64,000 nt of DNA, taken from assembly GCA_034440575.1 (NCBI GenBank), contig JAOTOL010001641.1, positions 682,001 through 746,000 of the forward strand, given 5' to 3'. Made by a program: the position numbers and the translations under genes. The number at the start of each line of letters is the position of its first letter. The first letter of the stretch is position 1. Below the pieces are notes generated by a model. The model was not told where the DNA came from. It made no database searches and saw nothing but the letters and a program-made list of their open reading frames with translations. This DNA comes from Imbricaverruca yamaguchii (Eukaryota; Arthropoda; Thecostraca; Neoverrucidae). Shown here one piece after another: positions 37,319 through 48,040 of the stretch.

Positions 37319-37628
37319 TCTTTGAAACTAATTAAATGAAACGCTCGCATCTGAATTGGTTGAACTTCAGGCTCCCAACTTGCCAGAAGAAGTTCCCGGC
37401 TTCAGAACAAAAGAACTTCAGAAGAAGTTCTTTTTTTTGTATGGTGGAAGCCCGACTGTCATTTTTCTAAGTCACATGCCTGGCACTTCGGAATTCCATT
37501 TCGGTTAGAGTGCAATAATCTAGCCTCATTCTTTGATTTATATATCACAAGCATGCAGGAGGGTAGTCGGAATTTTCTTACCGTGGGTTTGTCCCCTAAA
37601 CATCATTTTATTGAGACCGCTTTTGGTG

Positions 37629-37787
37629 GGGACGAATAGCCTAGGGGCAAGTCGCTCGTGTCACAATCGAAAGGCTGTGGGTTCGAGTCTCACCTGTCGC
37701 TACTCTTCGCCCGCGATCAATCGGCGTGAGAGATTGGCGACGCTACATGACTCAACGGTCGATGTGTTGTAAAACCGATAACCAACC
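37629..37787 (+). mobile_element. tRNA-headed SINE with 15-bp target duplication
   Basis: Flanked by AGACCGCTTTTGGTG (37614-37628) and AGACCGCTTCTGGTG (37788-37802). The head has TAGCCTAGGGGCAAGTCG (A box) and GGGTTCGAGTCTC (B box). The body ends in CGACGC (37738-37743), an inner GAC/GTC stem, GTGTTG, then TAAAACCGATAACCAACC. The tRNA part keeps no full cloverleaf. Length is 159 bp. It is a relatively young, complete copy. Confidence 0.9.
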
Positions 37788-38481
37788 AGACCGCTTCTGG
37801 TGCGCTAAGCGTGCCAAAAAAAAATGTTTTGGCGCGGTGCAAGTAGCCAAATCCGTTGCTTCATCTAGCGTGTTTTTTTTTGTGCGTTAAGCTCCGCTGG
37901 CTGCACCTCTGCAAGCATACACTTGATTTCCGCTGCACAGAATGCCAACGTCGTGTGTTCCTATTGTGAGTTTTCTCAATTTTATCCTCATAATACTAAT
38001 TTGGTTGGCCGCTCACCTACTCCCCGTCGTACCCGTATTTTCGAAGGCATTTCGTCAGCTGAGCCTCGTTTTCGTTACTTCGCGAAGTATGAATTATGGT
38101 TATTTTTACGGTCGCTTCTCAGATGCAAGTAACCGTTATCCCATACAATTTCGATCAACGACGCGAATGGTACAGCCCCGAAATGTTTTTTTTCTCTCGG
38201 ATTTTAATGATCTGCTACACTTTGAGCTACTACTGCCCAATCATTTCAACTGCTTGCATCTATCGTACCGCGAATTCCGGTCACTTCTCTTGTATGCCCG
38301 CACGGCTTGAACCGTTATAATAACCGACATACCAAGCTTTTCACCAGCCACACCTTGTGTGGCCTCCGGTGGCCAATATGCGTGCATTCTCCCCTCCCCT
38401 CGCCTTCATTCATCTATAGCAGTTTCGTCCTTCATTGTGCCCCGTCTGTTTATTGTTATAGTTTCAATTTTCGGCCAACAT
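37788..38481. other. Intergenic DNA, no gene recognised
   Basis: T/C-rich sequence with several overlapping medium open frames but no recognisable domain or codon bias. Confidence 0.45.
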
Positions 38482-38529
38482 AACCCAATGGGGTTGACGC
38501 ACCCCAAAACCCCAATAATCAATAAATCC
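38482..38529 (+). mobile_element. 48-bp micro-retroposon with 15-bp target duplication
   Basis: Flanked by ATTTTCGGCCAACAT (38467-38481) and ATTTTCGGCCGACAT (38530-38544). The insert has the inner stem AACC/GGTT, then GACGCACCCCAAAACCCC and an AATAATCAATAAATCC tail. No tRNA head and no LINE coding sequence are present. Confidence 0.85.
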
Positions 38530-39718
38530 ATTTTCGGCCGACATGTACTGTTCCCGTCCTGTATACCTTCCTCGTATAGCTATTCTTCTAAGTTGCTACT
38601 CTGCCTGCTTCCCCTCTTTCTTTGGCATTCATTCATCCTGCGTTGTTTATATTCTGCTCGTTTCCTGCCCATCCAATTACAGCTTGCCACCCTGTCTGTT
38701 CGTTTTTCGATTCTGTCATATTCCTTAACATTTCCCAGCATTTCCTGTCACTGTCTGCTGTTCTTGTTGCAACATCACCTTCCATCCACAGCCATGCACA
38801 CATTTTGAGCCCATTTCCATCTGGGAATGCTCGTCCTGCCGCCACTCGCTATCGCCCGTCGCGCCACAGCATCCATCCCTCCGATCTCATCATCGCCGAA
38901 ACCTCATCGCTCAACCCTTTCTTTTCGTCATCTCGGCCTGCCGACGCACCAGCCACCCATAACACGACCGGTTAACCCGCTCGTGTGACGTCACGCCGCC
39001 AGGTGGGCGCGAGGGTTGAGCGTGCGACGCCCCTGGCCTGGACCAGCCTGGACGTGGCTGCCAGTGTGACCGCCGTTATACTGGCAGCCAGGCCGTGTCG
39101 CTGTCACCATGGGTGGAGTGGGTCCATCCCACCGCGACCATCGCCACTCGGCGATGACCTTGTAGTGGTCTCGCGATTGTTCATGGAGTGGTTAGCGACG
39201 GTTGAAGCTCGATGGCTGTTTCCTCGCCATCCTGGGTCCATTCACGACCGTAAAGCGTTGTCTTATCGCGGGTCGGAGTGGACAGGGAGCCGACAATGAC
39301 CCGACTGTGGCCGGGGAGCGCTCAGACGCCGTCACTGGAAGTCTCCGAGTGTCCGCAATGCGCCAGGCCTGTATAATGTGGCGCCGCTCGTTCCATTCGT
39401 GCACCCCTATCTGAAGGCGTCATCGCGTCGTCGTGCTCCTCACATTTGAGTTCGGGTGGCGTGCCGACGCTGGAACATTCGGACACGGACGATCAGGTTA
39501 TTTGCTACTGACTCATGCACCACTGGCTACTGGTGCAGTCTGGCTGACGAGTCGTCCCCGGTACGTGTCCATGAGGCCGTCTCTGGAGGTTGTTCGGCGT
39601 AGATGAACATGGCCTGACCGTGACGACAGTTCGAGAGCGTCACTAGTTAGTGGTAACGCCGGCACGTGCTACGACTGGCCTCTCTGGTTCCCGACGCCAC
39701 GCCTACTATGTTGGAATG
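38530..39718. other. Intergenic DNA, increasingly GC-rich, no gene recognised
   Basis: CpG-containing from ~38.8 kb. Short frames on both strands lack known motifs. GGGCGC...CGCCCC near 39006-39033 resembles the LINE hairpin stem, but the inner stem and tail are missing. Confidence 0.4.
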
Positions 39719-40068
39719 GGGCCTCCGTCACACCCTGATACCAATTGGCCAATGTCTGGTCGGATGGTTGGTTATTGGTTTTTACGATACATCGACCGTC
39801 GAGTCATGTAGCGTCGCGAATCTATCACGCCGATTGGTCGCGGGCGAAGAGTAGCGACGGGTGAGACTCGAACCCACAACCGGTTTCGATTGTGAGACGA
39901 GCAACCTAACCTTAGACTACTCGTCCCCGCCAATGCTTGGTCAAAGTCGACCGGGTCATGGGGCCACGGTCACATCCTGTTACCAATTTGCCAATGCCTG
40001 GTCCAAGTCAACCGGGTCATGGGGCCACTGTCACATCCCGCTACCTATTGGCCAATGCTTGGTCCCGG
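39719..40068 (+). repeat. 61-bp tandem repeat interrupted by a SINE
   Basis: Units share CCAATGYYTGGTC, CCGGGTCATGGGGCCA and GTCACATCC. GGGTCATGGGG recurs at 39953 and 40014, giving a 61-bp period. About three units are present, the first separated from the others by the SINE at 39762-39928. Confidence 0.8.
39762..39928 (-). mobile_element. tRNA-headed SINE (family of 37629-37787)
   Basis: On the minus strand it matches the 37.6-kb SINE along its length: the tRNA-like head with GGGTTCGAGTCTC, TTCGCCCGCGACCAATCGGC, GCGACGCTACATGACTC, and a TAAAAACCAATAACCAACC tail. It is flanked by GCCAATGTCTGGTC (39748-39761) and GCCAATGCTTGGTC (39929-39942), its likely target duplication, formed inside a tandem-repeat unit. 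Confidence 0.88.
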
Positions 40069-40553
40069 TGAATTCTTGAAGTGTTGAGCGCCATTTGTTG
40101 AGGAGATGGCTGAGTCCAGGGCTGTAAATTATATGTGTGTATGTATGCATGTATATATGGGTGCGATGTGTTTTCGGAATTTGCGGAGCAAATTTTATTC
40201 CTGTAATTGTCAAGGGAAATCGAGGTAAATTAAATGCAGGATTTTATATGAATACAACATGGCTATGTATGCTTGTCAGCTTAGCCGACAATGCTATCCT
40301 TACAGGATTTGTCACCATTTAACTACGAATGCACAATAACAACACAATAAACATGCTGACGTGCCAATCGGGTAACCACTCATCCCCCGTTGCAAAATTG
40401 GGTTCCTGCTTGCTTTAGAAGATTCCAGGACTATTTAAATGTCTCGGCATCTCATTCACGCCGCTTTTTCGTCGCATGCACCTGCATACGAACGTGCCCA
40501 CTAATGTATTCTGCAACTAATTCATTCATTAGCGCCGATACAATAATTAGGCA

Positions 40554-40744
40554 CGTGCGTGTTGGCCGGTTCCCCGCCGTCGTGCGTGTTGGCCGGTTCC
40601 CCGCCGTCGTGCGTGTTGGCCGGTTCCCCGCCATCGTGCGTGTTGGCCGGTTCCCCGCCGTCGTGCGTGTTGGCCGGTTCCCCGCCGTCGTGCGTGTTGG
40701 CCGGTTCCCCGCCGTCGTGCGTGTTGGCCGGTTCCCCGCCATAG
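40554..40744 (+). repeat. 27-bp minisatellite, seven units
   Basis: The unit contains GTGCGTGTTGGCCGGTTCCC followed by CGCCGTC, repeated about seven times with G/A changes in units 3 and 7. The low divergence suggests recent expansion or homogenisation. Because 27 is divisible by three, several frames on both strands stay open with 9-residue periods (for example VRVGRFPAV), which is not evidence of a protein. Confidence 0.95.
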
Positions 40745-41470
40745 TGCGTGTGTATACGCCGGGACACGTCCACGCTTTTGAGGTGCATTGAAGCTGACAA
40801 GGGTTCAGCTATCGGAGGCGAGGTGGTGCCCTCTGTACACTCCGCCAGACCAATGATATGTTTAAAGTGAGGTCCGTACCGCAGGACCAATGCCGGGGTC
40901 GCCTGTTGGTCAGCGTCTATCTCGTGGCAGGGCGAATACGTCGGGTTGGTTGCTTGCTGAACCATGTAAGAGGGGGCTTGGATGGACGGTGTGAACTACG
41001 AGCTCGTGCACGTTTGCCATCACCCACTGGTTTCTTTTCCAGATGGGGAGTTGATCACACTGCACTTTCCGGGGTCTGCCGTTCGATGGTGAGTACGTTG
41101 AGAGAGTGTGGCTGACCACATATGGCATGCCACAGCTCTACACATGCGCCACTACTGCAGGCCCAGTGTAATGGCTTATGAGAGTGCTGGGTTATGTTGC
41201 TTGACACTGGCGACCTTGCCAAGTGCGGACGCCAGGAACTGGCACTGGGCATCACGCTCCAGTCCACCTCCAGTGGCGGTGGCGGCCATGGCGGAACGAG
41301 TGTTTGAGCTGTCCACGGCAAACCGGACGTCGGGGTGTTCCTCTGTGAAGCAGCCGCTGGTGATTTTAGATATCGAACCAAGGCGTCAATTTATTTTCTT
41401 GTGCAGGAGTGGTTGCCCCTCCATACTCATTTTCTCAACCACCAATAGTCCAGCTTGCCCCACGCCATTT
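40745..41470. other. Intergenic DNA, no gene recognised
   Basis: GC-balanced sequence with only short frames lacking known domains. Confidence 0.5.
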
Positions 41471-41650
41471 GGGGCAGCGGTAGCTCAGTTGGTTTAGCGT
41501 TGGGCTCTTGATTGCAAGATCGTGGGCTCGAATCTCGAAACCGACGGAATGTACCGAGTCCACCCACGACTAACCGGCGTGAGAGCGCGTGATAGGTTGG
41601 CGACGCTATGTAACCTAGCGGTTGAATGCGTCGTAAGAGACTTTAAAGTT
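41471..41650 (+). mobile_element. tRNA-derived SINE
   Basis: Close relative of the 12148-12310 SINE. It has GGTAGCTCAGTTGGTTTAGC (A box), a GGGCTCGAATCTC B box, ACCGAGTCCACCC, and a terminal stem CGACGC (41601-41606) / GCGTCG (41628-41633). The inner stem AACC/GGTT is intact. The tail is short and diverged, and no clear target duplication was found. Confidence 0.85.
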
Positions 41651-42502
41651 CTTCCGTACACCATTAGGCTTCTGGCATGTACTCACTCTCCCTCAATAAC
41701 AATTTCATACGCCCATGCATTGTCTGAATTGCCGTTGTTCTCTAAGTTCGAAAGGAGGGAGAAGCATCTCCCATATTTCCACGTTACTTTGATAAGTATG
41801 CATTGTTTGGGTTCAAGGGTACCCACCCAAACATACCAATGTGCAGGTGGGCACCGGTATTGAATAGAATTCCACCCACAGCGCATTCCATTTCATTATT
41901 CTCGTACGTGCCAACTCTTCGTACCCACCGGTGGCATTACACGTCTCCACCCAGCGTAGTCACCGAGTCTCACCTATGCATGGTTCGGCAGATCGATGAC
42001 TGGCTCATTTGTTATCGCTGTACAACTTCAAAGTGTACTGTCTACATTATTGTTTCGTAGCCACATAATACGTATAGGCATAATCTCTACGAACCGGTGA
42101 CAAAATGTCGAATCAGGTGTGCCGTTATAGCACACGCGATTAAACAATGAAACAAAATGCCGGCATGGCACCGTCGTGACGTGATTCGTGTTGTGTCCCG
42201 TGACATTCGGAAATGTCGTCGGTCTGGGCTTGCGATTGGATGGTAGTGCCCAGACAAAGTTCACCGTCTCACAGTCAACTTACATTTATTTAGCTCCTCC
42301 TGGATACCTGTATACTCGAGCAATATTCTGATAAAAAGCGCCGACAATTGTCTTCGGCGTTCCTGCACGTTTTGAATAAGGATTAATTTCCCTGGCAGTG
42401 AGACCCACCAGCGACCTCTACAAATCCCACCGCTCGGATAACTAGATACTCACTCTTATCACTTTGATCACACACGATTTATTCGCACACAGACTTATCT
42501 CA
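41651..42502. other. Intergenic DNA, no gene recognised
   Basis: No coding, RNA or repeat signature recognised. Confidence 0.5.
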
Positions 42503-42517
42503 CTTGTTGACTAATCC

Positions 42518-42554
42518 GCTGCATGACCGATGTAGTCGATGCGCCCCTAAGCTT
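42518..42554 (+). mobile_element. 37-bp micro-retroposon with 15-bp target duplication
   Basis: Flanked by exact copies of CTTGTTGACTAATCC (42503-42517 and 42555-42569). The insert is ATGACCGATGTAGTCGATGC plus CGCCCCTAAGCTT, preceded by GCTGC. The inner stem is GAC/GTC. It almost lacks the A/C-rich tail, making it the smallest copy in the window. Confidence 0.85.
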
Positions 42555-42589
42555 CTTGTTGACTAATCCTACGTTCAAAGCCAACTAGA

Positions 42590-43150
42590 AGCACCGATTT
42601 CGCGTTCCGAAATGTTTGAAAGTCACCATTTGGACCAACTATAACCTTCACTTTATAAATTTAAAAAGGAACAAGAAGAACAGACCATTCCCACAACCGG
42701 CAACATGCAGTAACATCTTCACCACTGGCATAAGGATTCACTGACGTGATTGTGAAATGCTGATTAGCTGCGTTGGTTAATGTGGTCAACCTGAATGCTT
42801 ACCGTTTCAGGAGAAGTTGAGAGGATACAACGAGGATACAAGGATTGGTGAAATTTGGGGAATTCCAATTAGTTCCGAAATGAAGCCGGGCACATGCACT
42901 CATTTTTTTATGCATGCGTGTTTATTGAATACACGTTTTTGCTATGTTGATTCCAGTTATGCTGCCTTGTTTATTTACTAAGTACTCAATTGCACGAGAC
43001 TCCTGTCCACATGATGTCATTGTGATGTACGCTAACTGGATGACAAATGTACTTTAGTGTGCGTGGGATAATTGGTGTTGCACGAGAAGTATGTGGGGTT
43101 TGAACGCCCACCACGAAATATAATTGATGGTGCTCAGTCACACTTATTTC
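42590..43150 (+). repeat. Dispersed repeat, paralogous to 56473-56960
   Basis: Long collinear similarity in the same orientation (roughly 65-70% by eye, with indels). Landmarks are TTTCGCGTTSCGAARTGTTTG, a GGCACATGCAC segment, TATGCTGCYTTGTT and TGATGGTGCTCAGTYACAC. No frame is conserved between the copies, so it is non-coding. Confidence 0.7.
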
Positions 43151-43187
43151 AATATGCGCGATGACGCGCTACGTTTCAAAGCAGGAT

Positions 43188-44110
43188 GTGGGGAGCAGAC
43201 CCACCATTGCACGAACACTTGGTCCGGAGGGTTTCTTCACTTCCAGCGTCAGCTGTTGCGAGTGCTGGTTTCAGAAGAGCTTGAGTAAACAAAATTTCTC
43301 TAGTTGGACGAATGCATTTCCAAATGGACGCAAATGCTTTATGTTCACAATGGATGGAACTCTTAGGAACCAATTTATGGACATGTGACATGTATTCGTG
43401 TTGGTCGCTTCGGTGGATCAACATAAAAATATACTGGTAGACATACACACGCCATTTTTCAGCTTCATTCTCCTGTATCCTTTCCTTTCCCCTTCTAGAT
43501 CCACTTCCCAGGTGATCTCCACCGGTCCCATCCCGCCCTATACCCTGTACCATCATCGGTCTACCTTCATACTTATCCTGTCATATTCCCATCCATAGTC
43601 CCTGTTTTCATGACGCCCTTCCCCGGCCTCCTCCCCAGACTCCTCTGAACTTACAGAGCCCGCTTTCTCCCCTGACTGATTCCTCAGTCCGGTTTCTCGG
43701 AGACATTTTCAGGCTCATTCCATTGACCCTTCCTCGTTTCCCTTCTCCGTAAGCTTTCCCCGGTTCTACACCTATACCTTTTCCGATTCTCTTCTGCAGC
43801 CCCTGCCATCCCCTTTCATCACCTGTAACCGTCCTCAGTTTCTTCCCGATCCCCTTCCTCGATGCTCTTCCCTGTCCCGTCCTTTGTCCCCTTCCCCGTC
43901 CCTTCTCCAGTCCCCTTCCCCTGTCCAGTTACCTGATCCTGTCTCCGGTTCCCTTCCCCGACCACATTCTCCGGTCCCTTCATTCCCCGGTTCCCCAGTC
44001 ACCTTCCCCGGACCCCTTCCTCTGTTCCCTTCCCCGCCTTCCCCCCCCCCCCCGGTTAACTTCACCGGTCCCTTTATCAGTTCCATTCCTAGATTCGGAC
44101 CCTCCTAGGC
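43188..44110 (+). repeat. Duplicated block, copy 1, ending in C-rich minisatellite
   Basis: 43188-43600 aligns with 45090-45560: CACTTCCAGYGTCARCTGTTG, TTCACAATG, ACACGCCATTTTTCAG/ACACGTCCATTTTCCAG. Both copies then run into a pyrimidine-rich tract of CCGGTCCC-type words (43835-44090 here) and a GGTCCCTT-CAGTTCCAT end. A family B MITE (44163-45062) separates the two copies. Confidence 0.65.
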
Positions 44111-44162
44111 GGACCCAGGACGAAAAACAACAGCACCAATTCATACATCTGAACGCAGTACC

Positions 44163-45062
44163 TCAACACGCGCACTGGAGTGGGGGGCGAAATCCACACA
44201 CCCCTCCGGTTTTTCGTAAATGACTCCCGATTGTACTGGTCGATATATGCCATTTTTTGCGTACCTGCTTAGAAATGTCCGGCGTGTCGTTTAAAGCAGT
44301 AATAACATAAATCGGCCGATTTTTTATCTCCAGTTACAAGCCGTTAAAGTCAAAACATTTTGTGGCGCCAGACCAGAAAAGTCGACGCTGATGCGCTTCC
44401 GGTATATCAGCAAAGGGAAGTGTTATTGACAACAATGTCGACTTGTTTTATGCATATGTTTATGCTATATAGATTCAAGGTCATATTAGGTCACCGAGGT
44501 CGAATCAGGTCAAGTTCATGACAGATCAATGGAACCAAACTTGGTCAACTGGAATGTTGTCATAAATGCAAACGACTGTCATGCGATTTATGTCATTTTA
44601 CATGCTACTCCCTACTCATCCTGAAAGCTATTGTTTGTGTCATTGTGTACCTAAGCGTTTCCATACTTCATTCATGTACTTCACTCCTTTCTTCGCGAAT
44701 CCGATTGCGCCGAGCCGCCCGACGGAGCAGTTGGGAGGCGTCCTGGTTCCGGTAACTGGAACAGGTAACTGACTTGATAAAGTGCTGTTATATAGGTGAC
44801 ATGAGGTGAAATGCCAGGTCTAGTATCTGCATTGCATCATTAGTCAAGCTAAAAACACCATGGATGCCCATTTTGGAGCATTTAAACACAATCACAGCGA
44901 ACCATAACAATGACAAGCCAAGCCACGCAAGACAAGCAAATTGTGATATGTTACCTAATTTGATGTTCAAGGTATTGACCTAAGATCGTGAAATTTGTAC
45001 ACGATTGAGTTCACTATCATACCCATCCACCCTGAGAATCTGGCTACTCTAGCTTTAATAGG
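44163..45062 (-). mobile_element. Family B TTAA MITE, copy 3 (right end lost)
   Basis: Starts TCAACACGCGCACTGG at 44163, where TTAA has mutated to TCAA, and aligns in reverse orientation with 52314-53272 until about 45062. The last ~90 bp of the element are missing. At the position of the nested MITE of copy 2 it reads GGTCAAGTTCATGACAG, giving the empty target site. Confidence 0.8.
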
Positions 45063-45672
45063 AGGCATGCTGTAGTCTAAGACACAGTGTGTGGAGCGGG
45101 CCAACCATCGTCCGAGCACTTGCTCGAGAGGCATTCTTCACTTCCAGTGTCAACTGTTGTGAGTGTTGGATTTAGCGGAGGAGTTTTGGTAACCAAAATC
45201 GCTCCGTTTGACGCATGCGTTCCACAATTAATGCAAGTGATCCAATATGATTCACAATGAACCTAAATGCTCGCAATGAACGCAAGACTTGAGCATTTAT
45301 TCATGAACCTGTTGTATGTACGCTAGATGGTTTTTCGGTGAAATAACATGAGCATTGCCTGATGGACATTGACACGTCCATTTTCCAGTTATATCATGCG
45401 GTGTCCTTGCATGTCCCCTTCTTGATCTACTTCTTAGGCTACCTCTATCGGTTCCGTTCCACCTTCCCACACCATGTACCATATTGGGTCTACATGCATG
45501 TTCCCCTTTCTCTTTCATATCAATATTCAATGCTTCCATGACCCATCACCGTTCCCTGTTCCCCGGCCCCTCTGGGCCCGCAGTGCCGGTCTCCTTTCCG
45601 GACCCGTTCCTAAGTCCGGTTCTTCGTCACCATTTTCATGCTCCTTCCTTCCTCGTTTCCCTTCTCAGCACA

Positions 45673-45725
45673 TGGGCGCTAAATGACCTTGTAGTCGGGG
45701 CGCCCTTAAGCCCAAATAATCAATC
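45673..45725 (+). mobile_element. Micro-retroposon inside the C-rich tract
   Basis: The stem GGGCGC/GCGCCC encloses ATGACCTTGTAGTC (inner stem GAC/GTC), then TTAAGCCCAAATAATCAATC. The target duplication is uncertain, because both flanks are CGTTCCC-like. Confidence 0.65.
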
Positions 45726-46095
45726 GTTCCCCGTTCCCGTTCCCTGGTCCAGTTCCTCGGTCCCGTTCTCCGGTCCCGTTCCCGTTCCTTGGTCCCGTTC
45801 CTCGGTCCAATTCCTCGGTCCGTTCCCGGTCCCGTTCTCCAGTCTCGTATCCCGGTCTTGTTCCCCGGTCTCGTTCCCCGGTCTCGTTCCCCGGTCTCGT
45901 TCCCCGGTGTCGTTCCGTGGTTCCATTCCCCGGTCCCTCGGTCCCCCATCACCTTCCATTTCCCAGTTCGTCGTCTTTTTCCTACCATCTTTCACGGTCT
46001 CATACCCAGTAGCTGGTCCCCTTCGCAGGTCCCTTGCACCTGTCCACTACCCCGCTTCCCTACACCGGTTCTCTATTCCGATTCCATATATCGGT

Positions 46096-46310
46096 CCCCG
46101 ATACCGGCCCACGATACCGGCCTACGACACCGGTCTCCAGTACCGGTCCCCAATACCGGTCCACAAAACCGGTCCACAAAACCGGTCCCCAAAACCGGTC
46201 CCCAAAACCGGTCCCCAATACCGGTCCCCAATACCGGTCCCCAATACCGGTCTCCAATACTGGTCCCCAATACCGGTCCCAATACCGGTGCGAAATACCG
46301 GTCCCCGATG
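46096..46310 (+). repeat. 13-bp minisatellite
   Basis: The unit is ACCGGTCCCCAAT with T/A and C/A variants, about 16 units. Three units make 39 bp, so frames show a 13-residue period. Confidence 0.9.
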
Positions 46311-46425
46311 ATGGTCCTCTTCACTGGCTTCTTTCACCTGTTTCCTGCAGTCATTCATGTCCTGCCCCAATCCACTTCCACCGGTCCCCTTGACCAGTTC
46401 CATACGTGGATCCGAAACCTTCCAA

Positions 46426-47519
46426 GTGGTGGTTGCAGAATGCAAAAAGTACATCCGTATTGGAACCGTCCTGCGTACCGATGTTGGTAAAAAACCGAGG
46501 CCAAAAATTGCAACTCCACGTGTTATTTCAATTAGTGCCGGTCGAATTGGCGTCAACCCGCTCTCCCGTCACTCAATCGCCCCTCGCGTGCTACGTACTG
46601 GTCCGATCGCGGCGAAACCATCAGCACTGGGTAGGCTCCTTTCAAGTGGTGTCATTCACGGCCCAATAGATGTCAAGTGAACGCCGTCGCTCGTCAAAAC
46701 ATGCGACTCACATTTTCTGTCGGAACATTTCGATGTGTTAAAGTAATGGAGGTTTGTCCACATTTGAAGTTTGTGCCACGTGGTCCCTACTTGTGCCACG
46801 GTGGCGAAACTGTTAAAATACACTGCCCAGATCTGTTATTTATAAATCCATAAAAACGCCACCGTTGTACCCCCATCAACGTTTGGTCAGCACTCGCCGT
46901 CCAACTAATGCCCCTCTTGTTACCGATTCGCGGCCTGAGCATGTGGGGTACACTATTACGTGCTATGTGGCTCACGTGCGACCCATGTGTCTGAAACTAC
47001 AACCGTACGTGTAGGGCCGGCTGGCGATTTGCTGTTGCAATTTCCATACTATTTCCCCGTTTGGTTTTCCCGCAGCAGCCGTTTGTATTTTCACTGCCTG
47101 CGCCTAAGGGCGACATTTGCACGTGTCACGTGGCGCACATGTGACTCACAAGTCTGAAATTTGTTAACCACGTACAGGGCCATCCGGCAAATAGTCGACG
47201 CAATTTTTGGTCTCTTACTTCATTTAGTTTTGCCGATGGGGTCAATTGAAATGTTCGCCCAGCCTGAGCCTACGACGAACATTTGCACGTGCCACGTGGC
47301 ACCTATGACACGCACGCGTGCCATCACAACGCCAAAAGGTATTCATGCAACGGTCACAAATGTGTGCCAAATCTCACCTCTATCCGCAACAATTGTGACA
47401 CACGAGTTATTTCTAAACGTGACGTCTTCGTCGGACACTACGTATACGTCCACGTGGAACTTTATCAAAAGCTTTGCCAAAGTTTAGGTGCACTATTGTC
47501 TACTTCTTTGGTTGCATGT
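46426..47519. other. Intergenic DNA, no gene recognised
   Basis: CpG-containing, with ACGTG-rich words (CACGTGSCACGTGG-type) at 47100-47310. No coding or RNA feature could be supported. Confidence 0.45.
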
Positions 47520-48040
47520 TAATCAAGATCTTCGACATAGAAATCTATGTTGGGTATCCCTTAGAAGGTTGTGCCTATCTAGATGATGCCTGGGTAGCCT
47601 AAATATTCTGCTCGACAATTTTTTTCTCTCCAGTACCTTGCAAACTATTGACGTCAAACTGATTGGCCTGTAGTTTCATACACACTTCATGCTTCTCTTT
47701 TTTTAAAGTGGTAATATATTTACATTTCACCGATCTTCCGGTACTTCAACATACTCCATTGAATGCCTGAAAATGATACCTAAGGGAACTGCCAATGCTT
47801 GGGCACATTCTACTAAGATTCTAGCATACCTATCATCTGGCTCTGAAGCTTTGTTATGTTTTGTATTCTGCACTGTTTTTCTACAGCTTCTGTCATTATT
47901 GTGAGATCCTCCAACCTATCTCCTAATATGACATTGCTTTCAGTTGTTTCCAATGGACCAGAGTCATCTTTAGTAGCTGATGCCCTGCCTGCTGTCAAGG
48001 TAAATAGAACTGTAGCTTGCTGCTTTGGTCGATGCAATTT
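47520..48040 (-). pseudogene. CR1-like LINE: linker and start of reverse transcriptase
   Basis: The minus strand reads an old inter-domain segment (SNVILGDRLEDLTIMTEAVE), then in other frames NKASEPDDRYARILVECA, PLGIIFRHSMEYVEVPEDR, NYRPISLTSIVCKVLER and LLRDTQHRFLCRRS. These correspond to reverse-transcriptase motifs 0-2 of CR1-group LINEs (NKxxGPDxI, NYRPISL, QHGFxxxRSC). Several frameshifts separate the pieces, and the catalytic FADD-type core is absent. It covers the same region as the 24.2-kb fragment. Confidence 0.82.

Larger units (their letters stand above)
45090..46425 (+). repeat. Duplicated block, copy 2, with expanded minisatellite
   Basis: Counterpart of 43188-44110. The minisatellite part is longer here and includes a homogeneous 13-bp array at 46096-46310. 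Large periodic open frames on both strands (for example plus-strand 45484-46311) arise from the array and have no domain. Confidence 0.65.

Noticed and set aside
39006..39033. Another micro-retroposon based on GGGCGC...CGCCCC
   Set aside because: The outer stem is present, but the inner stem, loop words and A/C-rich tail are missing.
40554..40744. CRISPR-like array
   Set aside because: Units are contiguous without unique spacers; this is a eukaryotic minisatellite.
45484..46490. Long plus-strand open frames of 275 and 233 codons rich in Pro/Ser/Thr/Gly
   Set aside because: They are translations of the CCGGTCCC minisatellite. All frames show the same periodicity and there is no domain.
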